From contig CAZQUE010000019.1 of the NCBI GenBank assembly GCA_964596185.1, forward strand, positions 1 through 64,000: 64,000 bases of DNA. Direction: 5' to 3'. Of the stretch, positions 25,854-35,281 are shown in pieces. The translations under genes were made by a program, and so were the position numbers. How positions within the stretch are numbered: the stretch's first letter is position 1; each line of letters starts with the position of its first letter. Below the pieces are notes generated by a model. The model had not been told where the DNA came from and searched no databases. It worked only from the letters and a program-made list of their open reading frames with translations. Source of the stretch: DYKG01 sp964596185. Its GTDB lineage: Bacteria; Muiribacteriota; Ozemobacteria; Ozemobacterales; Ozemobacteraceae.

Positions 25854-26150
25854 ATGCTTCATCAGCCTGCCGCGCAATCGGGAAAAGATTACGGCACCGA
25901 TTTCAAAACCAGATTCGGTGCCTGGATGTTCATTCTATATGGTCTAATTTACGCCGGCTTCGTGGCCATAAACCTTTTAAAGCCTGCATTGATGGAGGAG
26001 AAGGTTCTATTTGAACTGAATCTGGCCACTTTCTACGGTTTTTTTCTGATTGTTTCCGCGCTTGTACTGGCTCTTATTTACAATCATTTCTGCACCAGCA
26101 AAGAAATCGAATTGCGTGCAGCGGACACCTCTGAAAGTGAGAAAAACTGA
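25854..26150 (+). CDS. DUF485 small membrane protein
   Basis: This is the 98-residue protein that in many bacteria precedes an acetate/solute symporter gene. Two membrane helices (about 25-47 and 60-83; FGAWMFILYGLIYAGFVAIN and ATFYGFFLIVSALVLALIYN) flank a short loop; the C-terminus is hydrophilic. The ATG at 25854 has GGAG 8 nt upstream; longer readings from 25734 lack a ribosome site. It is thought to accompany the symporter, but here that neighbour is truncated. Confidence 0.85.
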   Translation: MLHQPAAQSGKDYGTDFKTRFGAWMFILYGLIYAGFVAINLLKPALMEEKVLFELNLATFYGFFLIVSALVLALIYNHFCTSKEIELRAADTSESEKN

Positions 26151-27201
26151 TGGAAGCCATGCCGGTAATTCGCTACGTCAGGTGGGAAATCTCGAAGCCA
26201 TTGCCGGCAAAACCGGTGAAGAAGCAAAAACTGGTGCACTTGGCCCATTTTCGTTTCTGGCAAAAATCGCTGACCCGCAAACCCGGGTAAGAGTCTGGAA
26301 GGATGCCAGATTTGCCGATGGCGATGATCAGGTAAGAGTTTTTTATCATACGGTGACTCCCGGCAACAAAATTATGCGACCGGGAATGAAGTTTAAAGTC
26401 GAAGGCACGCTGATTCAGAAAATCGACTTCGTATCGCTGATGCTTGCCCTGTTTCTTGGCACTGCTGCTCTTCCCCACATTCTCATTCGTTATTACACGG
26501 TTCCAAGTCCGGCCTGCGCCAGAAAATCAACCATCGTTGCCATTGCCACCATCGGCTTTTTCTACATTCTTACTCTTTATATGGGTTTGGGTGCGATGAG
26601 CAACTCGGTGGTCAATCCGCTCGACAACAATATGTCGGCACCGCTGCTGGCACGTTCGTTCGGCACCTTTCTTTTCTCGATCATTTCGGCAATTGCATTT
26701 GCAACAGTTCTGGGAACGGTCAGCGGCCTTATTGTCGCTGGTTCTGGCGCGGTTGCCCATGACATTCTCGATCGCTGGGCCGGCAAAAAAATGGATGAAA
26801 AGCAAAAGGTAATGGCTGGCAAGATCTCAGCGTTCTGCATCGGTATCGTTGCCATTTTTCTTGGAATAATCTTCCAGGGAATAAACGTATCGTTTCTGGT
26901 CGGTCTGGCTTTCGCGGTTGCCGCATCAGCCAACCTGCCCTCGATACTCATGCTTCTGTTCTGGAAAAAGACCACGGCCGCCGGCATTGTCGCTTCAATT
27001 TACACCGGCATCGTAAGCTCTGTAGGCATCATCATGCTCTCGCCGACCATGTATACCATGTATGGACTGGATCCTGCGACCGCACCGATTCCTTTCAGCA
27101 ACCCGGGGCTTTTCTCAATTCCCCTTAGTTTTATGATGCTGATCGTAGTATCTCTGGCAACTCAGCCGACCAAGGAAGCACAAGAAACCACATCGGCCTG
27201 A
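26150..27201 (+). pseudogene. 5'-truncated sodium:solute symporter (acetate permease type)
   Basis: The frame open to 27201 encodes only the C-terminal part of an ActP-type symporter: from GTLIQKIDFVSLMLALFLGT and AALPHILIRYYTVPS through about seven membrane helices to the end. The N-terminal half, about 200 residues with five or six helices and part of the sodium site, is missing. An ATG at 26150, overlapping the DUF485 stop in the usual TGATG manner, is out of frame with the remainder and meets a stop after about 47 codons. In-frame starts (GTG 26182 or later ATGs) have no ribosome site. A deletion with frame change is the simplest reading; a short functional protein cannot be excluded. Confidence 0.75.
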
Positions 27202-27223
27202 AAACTCAGTTGAAGGGCAGAAC

Positions 27224-29731
27224 ATGACTTCATTTGCAATAAGAGCGGTATTGATCGTTATTATCAGTATCAGTCTGCTTTTTGCGGCAATGTTCGTCGT
27301 GATTCTGCCTTCGCTGGAAAACGCCATTCTCGAGCAAAAGCGCGAGATGATCAGAGAACTGACCAACTCGGCCTGGAACATCATGGCCCGGCACGAGCAG
27401 GACGCTGCCGCCGGGTTGATTTCCAGCGAAGAAGCCAGACAAAGAAGCATCGAACAATTGCGCAGCCTGCATTATGGGCAGCAAATGAAAGATTACTTCT
27501 GGGTAAATGATCTGCATCCGCGAATGATCGTGCACCCGTACCGCACTGACCTTGAAAACAAAGATTTGCGTGATTTTCGTGATCCAGATGGCAAGCGAAT
27601 ATTCGTCGAGATGGCCGAGATCGTAAAAAATTCCGGTTCCGGTTATCTGCAATATCGCTGGCAATGGAAAGACGACCCCAACCGCATCGTCGAGAAACTG
27701 TCTTTTGTAAAAGGCTTTCAGCCATGGGGTTGGGTAATTGGCACCGGCGTTTATATTGATGATGTGCAGAAAGAAATTGAAACTGCACGACACAAACTTT
27801 TGATATTGAGCCTGGCGATAATGCTGGTGGTATTGCTTTTATTGGGCATTCTACTCTGGGACAGCATCGCAACTGACCGCAAGCGTCTGAAAGCTGAGGC
27901 CGCACTACAGAGAAGCGAAGAAAAGTATCGCAAACTTGTTGAATCATCGGGAGAATGTCTGCTGTTACAAATCGGGCAGGACTCTCTTTATGCAAATCAG
28001 AGTATGCTTCACCTTCTTGAAAGCTCCTGGGAAGACCTTGCCGGCATGCAGCTGAAAGATATTTTCGCACCGACCGCTGAAGAAACCGCAAGCGGCCAGC
28101 GCTATTTTCAGCGCTTTCAGGCAGGCGAACCGGTACCGGCAATTTTTGAAACTTTGCTGACCACCCGTAATGGAAAAACCAGAAACGTGACCGTTTCATT
28201 TTCGCGAATCAGCATCAAAGACCAGCAGGGCTTGGTAATCGTTGCCAACGACGTGTCGCAGCAACGACAAAAAGAAGCGATTCAGGAAGCTTTTCTGCGT
28301 GAAGCCCAGGCCGGAAACCGCTTTTGGGAAAAACCCTCAGTTGAAGCGGCTAATTCTTACTTCAAGCTCATTACCGAGGGCAAGCTTCAGGAATTTGTCG
28401 AAAGCGGTGACAAATACTGGATATTTGCCCAGGAAAACAATTATTCGGTGATCAGATCCGAAGAAATAATCTTGCAACTACAGGCCGGCAAAGAACTTGT
28501 ATCTTCTTTCAATTCCTGTAACTGGCGCAAGAATCCGCAAATCGACGGCAATAAGCCGGTATGGCAAGCATTATCGATTCTACAAAGCAATGATTTTCTT
28601 CCGCTTGTGGTTGTTGGTGCCGACAAGAAGCCGACCGGCGTAATTTCGGCAAGAGACCTAGCCAAAATATCTTCATTTTCACCACATCTGCTAAAGGTTG
28701 AGCTTGAATCATCGCAGAATGATGCTGAGTTGTCCAGAGCCAACCGACGGTTCTTTGAATGGCTGATTTATCTGGTTCGCTCGGGCATAAAATCTTCGAT
28801 GATAAATCGAATGATGTCGGACAATACGGATCAAGTGATTCGCAAAGCCGTGACATTGGCGCAAAACGAGCTTGGAAAAGCCCCGGTCGCATGGTCTTTT
28901 ATCGTGCTTGGCAGTGGCGCACGTCAGGAGCAAACGCTTTGCACCGATCAGGATAACGCGATAATTTTTTCCGATGTGAAACCAGAAAGACTCGAAGAAA
29001 CCAGAGCCTATTTTTTGCAACTTGGCCAGAAGGTCTGCCAGACATTGGCTCTTTGCGGATACCGGGAATGCGAAGGCGGCTTCATGGCCAGCCATGCGAA
29101 GTGGTGTTTAAGCAAATCCGAATGGCAAGCCACCTACGAAAAATGGTTGAGAACTTCAGAAGCAGAAGATCTTCTTCATGCCAAAATATTTTTTGATGTA
29201 AGAACGGTTGCCGGCGAAGACGGCCTTTTGCAAAGTCTTCTAACCGATATTAACGTCAGACTGCAGGAGCTTCCGGGCTTCTTTTTTCTTCTGGCGAGGA
29301 ATGTTCTGCTTTTTCAGCCGCCCATAAGCTTTATGGGAAATTTTGTCGCCGACCCCGACGTAAAAGACCGGGAAGTTCTCAATATTAAGGGGATAATGGC
29401 GCTATTGAGCGATTTTGCGCGAATTTACACCCTGAAACACAATTTTAAGTGTAATCACAGTTGCGACCGTTTTCAAGCGATGGCACAGCAGGAAATTCTT
29501 ACCCTTGAAAGCCATGCTGAAATAAAAAGAATGTTCGATTTTCTCATGACCATGCGTCTTGAACACCAGGCTGGACTGCTTTTCAGAGGTCAGGAAGCCG
29601 ACAATTTCATCGAACCGACTTCTCTTTCGGCCCTGGACCAAAGTGCGCTGAAAGAAATTCTTTCGCAAATCAAAAATTACCAGGTTCGGCTCAGTTACGA
29701 TTTTACCGGTTCCATGCACCAGCAGGTCTAA
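27224..29731 (+). CDS. sCache-PAS-CBS-DUF294 nucleotidyltransferase-like sensor
   Basis: Membrane signal protein, 835 residues. A helix at about 7-30 and another at about 191-213 bracket an extracytoplasmic sCache_2 domain (DYFWVNDLHPRMIVHP, PWGWVIGTGVYIDD). A PAS domain follows (about 228-345), then a region with CBS character (about 390-475, ADKKPTGVISARDL), a GlnD-like nucleotidyltransferase domain DUF294 (about 540-670) with GSGARQEQTLCTDQDNA, and a DUF294 C-terminal helical domain to 825. CBS-DUF294 proteins are often linked to acetate symporters; the sCache-PAS front end is unusual. It starts 22 nt after the truncated symporter, so it is likely cotranscribed with DUF485. Confidence 0.85.
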   Translation: MTSFAIRAVLIVIISISLLFAAMFVVILPSLENAILEQKREMIRELTNSAWNIMARHEQDAAAGLISSEEARQRSIEQLRSLHYGQQMKDYFWVNDLHPRMIVHPYRTDLENKDLRDFRDPDGKRIFVEMAEIVKNSGSGYLQYRWQWKDDPNRIVEKLSFVKGFQPWGWVIGTGVYIDDVQKEIETARHKLLILSLAIMLVVLLLLGILLWDSIATDRKRLKAEAALQRSEEKYRKLVESSGECLLLQIGQDSLYANQSMLHLLESSWEDLAGMQLKDIFAPTAEETASGQRYFQRFQAGEPVPAIFETLLTTRNGKTRNVTVSFSRISIKDQQGLVIVANDVSQQRQKEAIQEAFLREAQAGNRFWEKPSVEAANSYFKLITEGKLQEFVESGDKYWIFAQENNYSVIRSEEIILQLQAGKELVSSFNSCNWRKNPQIDGNKPVWQALSILQSNDFLPLVVVGADKKPTGVISARDLAKISSFSPHLLKVELESSQNDAELSRANRRFFEWLIYLVRSGIKSSMINRMMSDNTDQVIRKAVTLAQNELGKAPVAWSFIVLGSGARQEQTLCTDQDNAIIFSDVKPERLEETRAYFLQLGQKVCQTLALCGYRECEGGFMASHAKWCLSKSEWQATYEKWLRTSEAEDLLHAKIFFDVRTVAGEDGLLQSLLTDINVRLQELPGFFFLLARNVLLFQPPISFMGNFVADPDVKDREVLNIKGIMALLSDFARIYTLKHNFKCNHSCDRFQAMAQQEILTLESHAEIKRMFDFLMTMRLEHQAGLLFRGQEADNFIEPTSLSALDQSALKEILSQIKNYQVRLSYDFTGSMHQQV

Positions 29732-29737
29732 AACATC

Positions 29738-30457
29738 ATGATAATGCTTGTCAGTGACGTTCATTGTCAATATGGTCTGATCGACAAACAGATCATTCAT
29801 GCCGAAGCTCTTTTTAAAAAAGAAATCGCACAGGTAATCGTGCTCGGCGACCTGGGCTATTTCGAACATGAATTAAATGTTTTTTTTAAACACAATCCAC
29901 ATGGATTTCTTCGCCCGGTAGCCTTCATTGATGGCAATCACGAAGATTTTGCCGCCTTACATGACCAGGCAACAAGATTTTCTCCGGTACTGACCTATCT
30001 GCCGCGGGCAAGTCTGCATCACTTCGCCAACTTTTCAATGTTAGCACTTGGTGGAGCGGCTTACATGGATGCAGGAGTAACTCCATTGGGTTCGGAAATC
30101 ACTGAAGAACAGATAAACAATTGTCTTAAACTGCCCAAAGACGGGGTCGATGTTGTGATAAGCCATGATTGCCCACAGGGTATAGGCCTGAGAAACCACC
30201 CCGGATTCGAACATTATGGGCCGCCAGGCTTTCAGCGTGGACTTGAAATCGTCGAACATCTGCAACCTGGGTTATGGTTTTTTGGGCATCATCATCGCTG
30301 GTTTGATCGGCAATGCGGCAGCACCAGATTCATTGGCATTGCTGAAATCTGGAAGGGCTATGCTCTGCTAATGGACAATGCCGAAGTAATCATCCAGCAG
30401 AATGAGCTTTCAAGACGCTTGAGCTGGTGGCAACGCTTCTGGTTCGGCAAAAGCTGA
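29738..30457 (+). CDS. Metallophosphoesterase (calcineurin-like)
   Basis: A 239-residue soluble phosphoesterase with all metal motifs: DVH (D7, H9), GDLG (about 37), GNHE (about 69), SHD (about 142) and GHHH (about 180). Its substrate cannot be told from sequence; small proteins of this kind act on phosphodiesters, nucleotides or phosphoproteins. It starts 6 nt after the sensor gene and is therefore in the same operon. The tail is Trp- and Arg-rich (SWWQRFWFG). Confidence 0.85.
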   Translation: MIMLVSDVHCQYGLIDKQIIHAEALFKKEIAQVIVLGDLGYFEHELNVFFKHNPHGFLRPVAFIDGNHEDFAALHDQATRFSPVLTYLPRASLHHFANFSMLALGGAAYMDAGVTPLGSEITEEQINNCLKLPKDGVDVVISHDCPQGIGLRNHPGFEHYGPPGFQRGLEIVEHLQPGLWFFGHHHRWFDRQCGSTRFIGIAEIWKGYALLMDNAEVIIQQNELSRRLSWWQRFWFGKS

Positions 30458-30498
30458 AAACAGGGCAATGGCCTGACAGACAATCGTTTCTTACAGAC

Positions 30499-30527
30499 TT
30501 GCGCAACTATTGCCACCTCTTTATAAT
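30499..30527 (+). promoter_or_regulatory. Promoter for a possibly leaderless LOG mRNA
   Basis: TTGCGC (30499-30504), 17 nt, and a perfect TATAAT (30522-30527) that ends only 7 nt before the LOG ATG (30535). Transcription would start at or next to the ATG, and no ribosome site precedes it. Confidence 0.5.
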
Positions 30528-30534
30528 TGCCGCT

Positions 30535-31092
30535 ATGAAAAACGAAAACATCAATAAAACCATTTGCATTTTCTGCTCTTCTACCCCCGATCTTTCTGAG
30601 ATTATAAGGGAACAGAGCGCCGCCTTCGCCAAGCTACTCGCTGAAAAAGGGTTTTCTCTGCTTTATGGCGGCACTACCTGTGGCCTGATGAAAATTGTTG
30701 CTGATGCACACAAAGCAGCCGGCGGACGCCTACTCGGCGTAATACCACGCTATATGATCGAGCGCGGCATTCAGCACCCGGAACTGGATCAGGCCTTTAC
30801 CGCCGAAGACCTGCGTGACCGCAAGCAGGTAATGCTCGACCATTCTGATGCAATCGTGGCTCTGCCGGGCGGCATTGGCACCTACGACGAATTTTTCGAT
30901 TTGCTGGCGATGAAGCAGCTTAAAAGACATCAGAAGCCCATGTTTCTTTTCAATATCGGCGGCTATTTTGAGCCCTTGATGGCAATGCTGCGCCATAGCA
31001 TCGCCGAAAAAACGGTCAAAGCCGAGCATCTCGAGCTTTTCGAAGTCGTAGATTCCTGCGAAGAATTGGTCAGGCGGTTGTCGAATCAATGA
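30535..31092 (+). CDS. LOG family protein (nucleoside monophosphate phosphoribohydrolase)
   Basis: A 185-residue Rossmann-like protein of the TIGR00730/LOG family. It opens ICIFCSSTPD, has LLYGGTTCGLMKIVADA and the signature PGGIGTYDEFFD with catalytic Arg/Glu context (DRKQVMLDHSDAIVALPGG). Family members release free bases such as adenine or cytokinins from 5'-monophosphates. The start at 30535 is chosen because upstream codons overlap the preceding gene and a TATAAT lies directly in front. Its 3' end overlaps the convergent propeller gene by 7 nt. Confidence 0.92.
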   Translation: MKNENINKTICIFCSSTPDLSEIIREQSAAFAKLLAEKGFSLLYGGTTCGLMKIVADAHKAAGGRLLGVIPRYMIERGIQHPELDQAFTAEDLRDRKQVMLDHSDAIVALPGGIGTYDEFFDLLAMKQLKRHQKPMFLFNIGGYFEPLMAMLRHSIAEKTVKAEHLELFEVVDSCEELVRRLSNQ

Positions 31093-33764
31093 ACAAACTG
31101 TTCAACCGGTAAATACATACGCATAATTCTATTACTCGTGGCTGTCCAGAGAAAACGCTGGTCAAACATCAGACCATGGACCCCCGGCCGACTCCATTTG
31201 TCCCATCTTGAACCGGTCCAGAGCAGTACCCTGCTGCCATCTATCTCGGGATTAATAACCCGCAACCTGTAGGGGTTACAATCATGTGAAAGCGTTGGCG
31301 GCACATCGGAAGACTTCCAGTGCCCCGGAGCATCGGGATTATAGAATTTATCGTATGAAAGTGCGATCAAAAATGGATATTTGGCGTCTTCTGGTGCGGC
31401 AGCGAGGGTAACAATTCGCGGCGACTCGAAGGTCATGCCCTGCATAATAATATCGTTAATTTTCATATCGGGGCTGATGTAAAGCAGGCCCATCATAGCT
31501 CCCATCCAGAGCTGGTTTTCCCGATCAGCGACCATACAGGTATATCTGCGCTTCGGCACAGGCACAGGAATCAGATCCCGCCCATCGAAAATCGACAGTG
31601 ACTCTTCGTGAAGAAGCGCAATCATTTCACCATCAACGGTTCGCCAATAGACAATTTCTTTAATTCTCAGTGAAGTTCCGGGACGATTTTCATCTTCTGG
31701 GGTGTCTACATGGCGCCAGCTTTCACTGGTAATTTCTTCAGGTTCAAGACCATGCGCTCTGGGCAGAAAAAACATGCCTGAGCCATCAGTACCGACATAG
31801 ATGTTTCCGCCAATCTGCCTGATACAGACCAGCGTTTCATCTTTTGGCCACGGCACCTGAATTTCAGAAATATCTGCCCATTCGTGCCCGTGGGTGACGC
31901 CAAAAGACAATCCGCCAGAATAATCGGTGCTATTGAGAACCGATATTTTTGAGCCTTCAAAGATAACCCAACAACGCTCGTTAAAATCTATTGCAAAATC
32001 TGTAACATCAGTTGAAGGTATCGGATGAAGAGGACACTCGGTCATCTGGCTTGCAATAGTGCGAAGCTCTTGCCCTCGGGTATCAAAAAGGCCATTTGGA
32101 GTCTCAAGAACCACTACCGGCGGGAAGCCCAGAGTTCCAGACGCCTGGCTCAAAGCTTGTGCGTGGTCTTCGAGCACAAAGTCTTCCGGGCTGTCAACCT
32201 GAATTCTCAACATGTTGAGTGGACCGGCAATTGTTTCCATATCTTTGCTCGAATAAATCTCGCCTAACGGATACAATGAATAATCCTGCGGCTGCTCCTG
32301 ACAATAATGGTGCCAGACACGTTCACCCGCGCCTGTCGGCGGACGCTCAACCACAACCGAATCATCTTCGAGCAAAAGGTTTTTCGACGGATCGCCTTTA
32401 GGATTCTCATATCGACCGGCCAGGGTATGTTTAAAATCTAGAATTCCAAGGAATGGCGCAGAAGGAAAAGTAAAACGAGAGATTCCTCTCTGGTGAGAGA
32501 CCCAAAGATCCTTGCCACGCACCAGCTTTTTGTAGGTAATATAGGGTTCGATCGGATAGCATTTCTGGTATGGGTAACCATAGATGTATGGCCCCCACTG
32601 GGTCATGAATGGCCAGAAAGACTTGGCGAAATAGGGCGTACTACCTCTGAATTCAAATTCATCATAACTGTCATCTTCGGTCAGGCCGAAGAGTGTAAGC
32701 CCAGCATCGGTGAGCACGGCCACTTTCTTTGCACCTGGCAGATAATAAACCTTGTTGATGTTATCTGAAGGCAACGGACAATCACGACTGGTGTAGTTAT
32801 ACCAGTGGCCCTCGTCGAATTTCCACAGGCCTCGGCCCTTGGTACCGACATAAAGAAGCCTATTACCAAGATGTTCGTCGAGAGCGACATCCTCATCTTT
32901 CAAGCGTCTATTTAAAGCCTCTGTTTCTTCGTCGGGCGCAGTGGTCAGACAAGAGATCCAGCAATCCTCTTCTATTGGCAAACGAGCTTCACCTTTGATT
33001 TGCGAATTCTCGATCAAAGTCATACGGCTTTGGGTTACCGTAATCACTCGCTCGGTTTTATTAACGGAAAAACACCAGAAATCGTTCACCCAGTCTGAGG
33101 GCAATTCGCTGCCTCGAACGTAGCTATCGCCGTCGTCTGCCCGTAAAAGCCCTTTTCCTTTAGTTGAATAAAGCCCGACTTCTGGAAAATCCATGGCGAT
33201 GGCGGTAATGCCGACCGACATTATGCGATGCTCGTCTTCTCGACCCATCCCGCCAGAATTGACCGGCGAAAAAACTATACCAACCGCTTTTTGAAAGATA
33301 TTGGTTTTATAAAGCCAGCCGCCAAAGCAGCCAACATAAAGGTTATTGTCGACTATCTGCAGCACTTCGGTATCGACGGTCGACAGTCCGTTTTCTGTGC
33401 CAAAATAGTTGATACGCGGCGCTTCTTCAGGGAAATTTTCGAGTTCGACACAAAAAATACCGTTCGGGGTTGCGGCCCAGATGTTGCCGTAGTCATCGAA
33501 ATCGAGTGACCGCACGGCGATATCCTTTATTTCTTCGGCATAATTACCAAGGTTATACCATACAAGCGAGTCTTCATGAAAAAGGCCGATTCCCTTATCA
33601 CTGCCGACCGCCATTTTGCCATCAGTTATCGCCAGACAGGTAAGATTATTGCTCGGAAGCCCTGCCTTAGTATTGATGTTCAGCCAGGTTTCGCCGCCCT
33701 TGGCTATTAAAATGGTATTGGCAAAAATCAGGAAAACTATCAGTAGCAGCATTTTTTTTCGCAT
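31086..33764 (-). CDS. Secreted beta-propeller (Reg_prop-like) protein
   Basis: From ATG 33764 (GGAG 5 nt upstream) the 892-residue protein has a signal peptide (about 1-22). It then shows repeated blades of the two-component-regulator propeller kind: NTKAGLPSNNLTCLAITDG, DDYGNIWAATPNGIF, FGTENGLSTVDTEVLQIVDN and, near the end, RENQLWMGAMMGLLYISPD. Such propellers normally form the sensor of hybrid histidine kinases, but no membrane helix, Y_Y_Y domain or kinase follows. A middle region (about 390-640) lacks clear repeats. It is probably an extracytoplasmic binding protein with unknown ligand. Confidence 0.7.
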   Translation of the reverse strand: MRKKMLLLIVFLIFANTILIAKGGETWLNINTKAGLPSNNLTCLAITDGKMAVGSDKGIGLFHEDSLVWYNLGNYAEEIKDIAVRSLDFDDYGNIWAATPNGIFCVELENFPEEAPRINYFGTENGLSTVDTEVLQIVDNNLYVGCFGGWLYKTNIFQKAVGIVFSPVNSGGMGREDEHRIMSVGITAIAMDFPEVGLYSTKGKGLLRADDGDSYVRGSELPSDWVNDFWCFSVNKTERVITVTQSRMTLIENSQIKGEARLPIEEDCWISCLTTAPDEETEALNRRLKDEDVALDEHLGNRLLYVGTKGRGLWKFDEGHWYNYTSRDCPLPSDNINKVYYLPGAKKVAVLTDAGLTLFGLTEDDSYDEFEFRGSTPYFAKSFWPFMTQWGPYIYGYPYQKCYPIEPYITYKKLVRGKDLWVSHQRGISRFTFPSAPFLGILDFKHTLAGRYENPKGDPSKNLLLEDDSVVVERPPTGAGERVWHHYCQEQPQDYSLYPLGEIYSSKDMETIAGPLNMLRIQVDSPEDFVLEDHAQALSQASGTLGFPPVVVLETPNGLFDTRGQELRTIASQMTECPLHPIPSTDVTDFAIDFNERCWVIFEGSKISVLNSTDYSGGLSFGVTHGHEWADISEIQVPWPKDETLVCIRQIGGNIYVGTDGSGMFFLPRAHGLEPEEITSESWRHVDTPEDENRPGTSLRIKEIVYWRTVDGEMIALLHEESLSIFDGRDLIPVPVPKRRYTCMVADRENQLWMGAMMGLLYISPDMKINDIIMQGMTFESPRIVTLAAAPEDAKYPFLIALSYDKFYNPDAPGHWKSSDVPPTLSHDCNPYRLRVINPEIDGSRVLLWTGSRWDKWSRPGVHGLMFDQRFLWTATSNRIMRMYLPVEQFVH

Positions 33765-33929
33765 AAAAGCTCCAAAACAAAAGGCGGGCACCTTATTTTC
33801 TGGCTACAAATAAATGGTTTATCAAAAACCGTATATTTACAGAGTCAAAATATCAGCCCACTTTTTAATATCAACAGACCATTTCAAGATAACACAGGTA
33901 CAACAAATTGACGAAAAGTTCAGACAATT

Positions 33930-35183
33930 TCAGGGCAATGCCGCAATTTGCGCCGGATCCAGGTCAGAAAGACGGGCTAGCTCGTATCCACGTCTGCTGA
34001 TGATATCAAGAATTCTCGGCAAAGCTTTTGCACCATTTTTGCTGCCGACATGCATGAGAATGACCGCGCCACGGCGCAATTTTTTATCTACTCTTGAAAT
34101 TATTGTCTTAACCGGGTCCTCTCGCCAGTCTATCGTATCGATATGCCAGTAAACAGGGCGATAGCCGATGGCTTCGACAATCTTTTCGACTCGCCTATTC
34201 TGGTGACCGAAAGGAAAGCGAAAAAAGGGCGCGCCACGCTGTCCAGTAACCTTTTCAAATTCGACTTCAGCCGCCTCGATTTCAGCGGCAATCTTGGCCG
34301 CGCTGAAGTTTTTCATGTCAGGGTGATTCATACTGTGATTGGCAATTTCGTGGCCGCGGGCCAACAATTCTCTGACCTTTTCAGGGTATTTTCTGGCAAA
34401 ACGCCCGGTAAGAAAAAAAGTACAGCGAATGTTCATAGTTGCAAGACAGGCGACGATTTTGTCGAATCCATCATCATCAGCCCCGCCGTCAAAGGTTAGA
34501 AATACCTGCCCACCATTGTCATCAGGTAATCTTACAGGTCTTGAGTGATCTTCGCCCGAAGGGTCGAGCACAACATTCTTTTCAGGAAGTCTGACCGAAG
34601 GAAGTTTAGTCGGAGTCTGGCTTTTAGCGTCACTTGCCTGAGCTTTGCCAACAATATCCCGGGTGGAAACATTTTTCTCGGGTGCAGTCACCGGCAATTT
34701 TACCACCGAATTTGTCTTTGTCGGGCCCCTTTCAAGACGATTCAACAATTCTCTGGCGGCAGCAAAATCCTGCTTAAGGCTGACCGCTTGTCGCAGGGCC
34801 CATACCGCGGCATCATTCTGATTCCGGTCGCGATAAATCAGCGCGAGGTTATAATAGGTCCAATAGGTTGGCTGAAGAGCAATTGCGGCAGAATACCATT
34901 TAAAGGCATGCTCATCATGCCCCAAACGTTTAAGGGCACTGCCAATATTATTATATAGATGTACGTTGCCGGGCGACAGTTCAAGAGCTCGACGCCATAC
35001 TCGTATCGCTTCGATGAGGTTCCCGGTATTGGCAAGTTCGATGCCATAAGAGTTGAGAATTTCGGGATTATCAGGATTTGTTCGCACATAACGCGCCAGC
35101 TGCGAAGCGCCTACAGGCTCCAGGCTTACAAAAAGGCATATAACAGCGAAAATGATCGCCACTACAGGCTGTTTATTTTTCAT
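33930..35183 (-). CDS. TPR-polysaccharide deacetylase (NodB) fusion
   Basis: A 417-residue exported protein: signal peptide (about 1-26), three or four TPR motifs (about 40-150, NSYGIELANTGNLIEAIRVW), a Pro/Ser/Lys-rich linker (150-220) and a NodB domain (about 225-410). Catalytic motifs: TFDGGADDD (motif 1, with Gly where TFDDG has the second Asp, but the Asp run shifted by two), HSMNH (metal His pair), RFPFGH, DTIDW and LMHVG. It probably deacetylates a wall or surface glycan in the periplasm. About 100 nt downstream of typA on the same strand. The 165 nt beyond its stop hold nothing recognisable. Confidence 0.88.
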   Translation of the reverse strand: MKNKQPVVAIIFAVICLFVSLEPVGASQLARYVRTNPDNPEILNSYGIELANTGNLIEAIRVWRRALELSPGNVHLYNNIGSALKRLGHDEHAFKWYSAAIALQPTYWTYYNLALIYRDRNQNDAAVWALRQAVSLKQDFAAARELLNRLERGPTKTNSVVKLPVTAPEKNVSTRDIVGKAQASDAKSQTPTKLPSVRLPEKNVVLDPSGEDHSRPVRLPDDNGGQVFLTFDGGADDDGFDKIVACLATMNIRCTFFLTGRFARKYPEKVRELLARGHEIANHSMNHPDMKNFSAAKIAAEIEAAEVEFEKVTGQRGAPFFRFPFGHQNRRVEKIVEAIGYRPVYWHIDTIDWREDPVKTIISRVDKKLRRGAVILMHVGSKNGAKALPRILDIISRRGYELARLSDLDPAQIAALP

Positions 35184-35281
35184 GCCAGTAGAATGTAAGC
35201 AAAAATGGTTTAAAATCCAGCGGGTTTATTCGCAAACAGAATTTTTATCAGAGATAATCAACAGGTCTCTGGTAAAAAGCC

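Noticed and set aside
27381..28199. 272-codon minus-strand ORF opposite the sCache-PAS sensor
   Set aside because: Arg/Ser-rich antisense shadow without domain or start signal; the plus-strand gene has clear domains.
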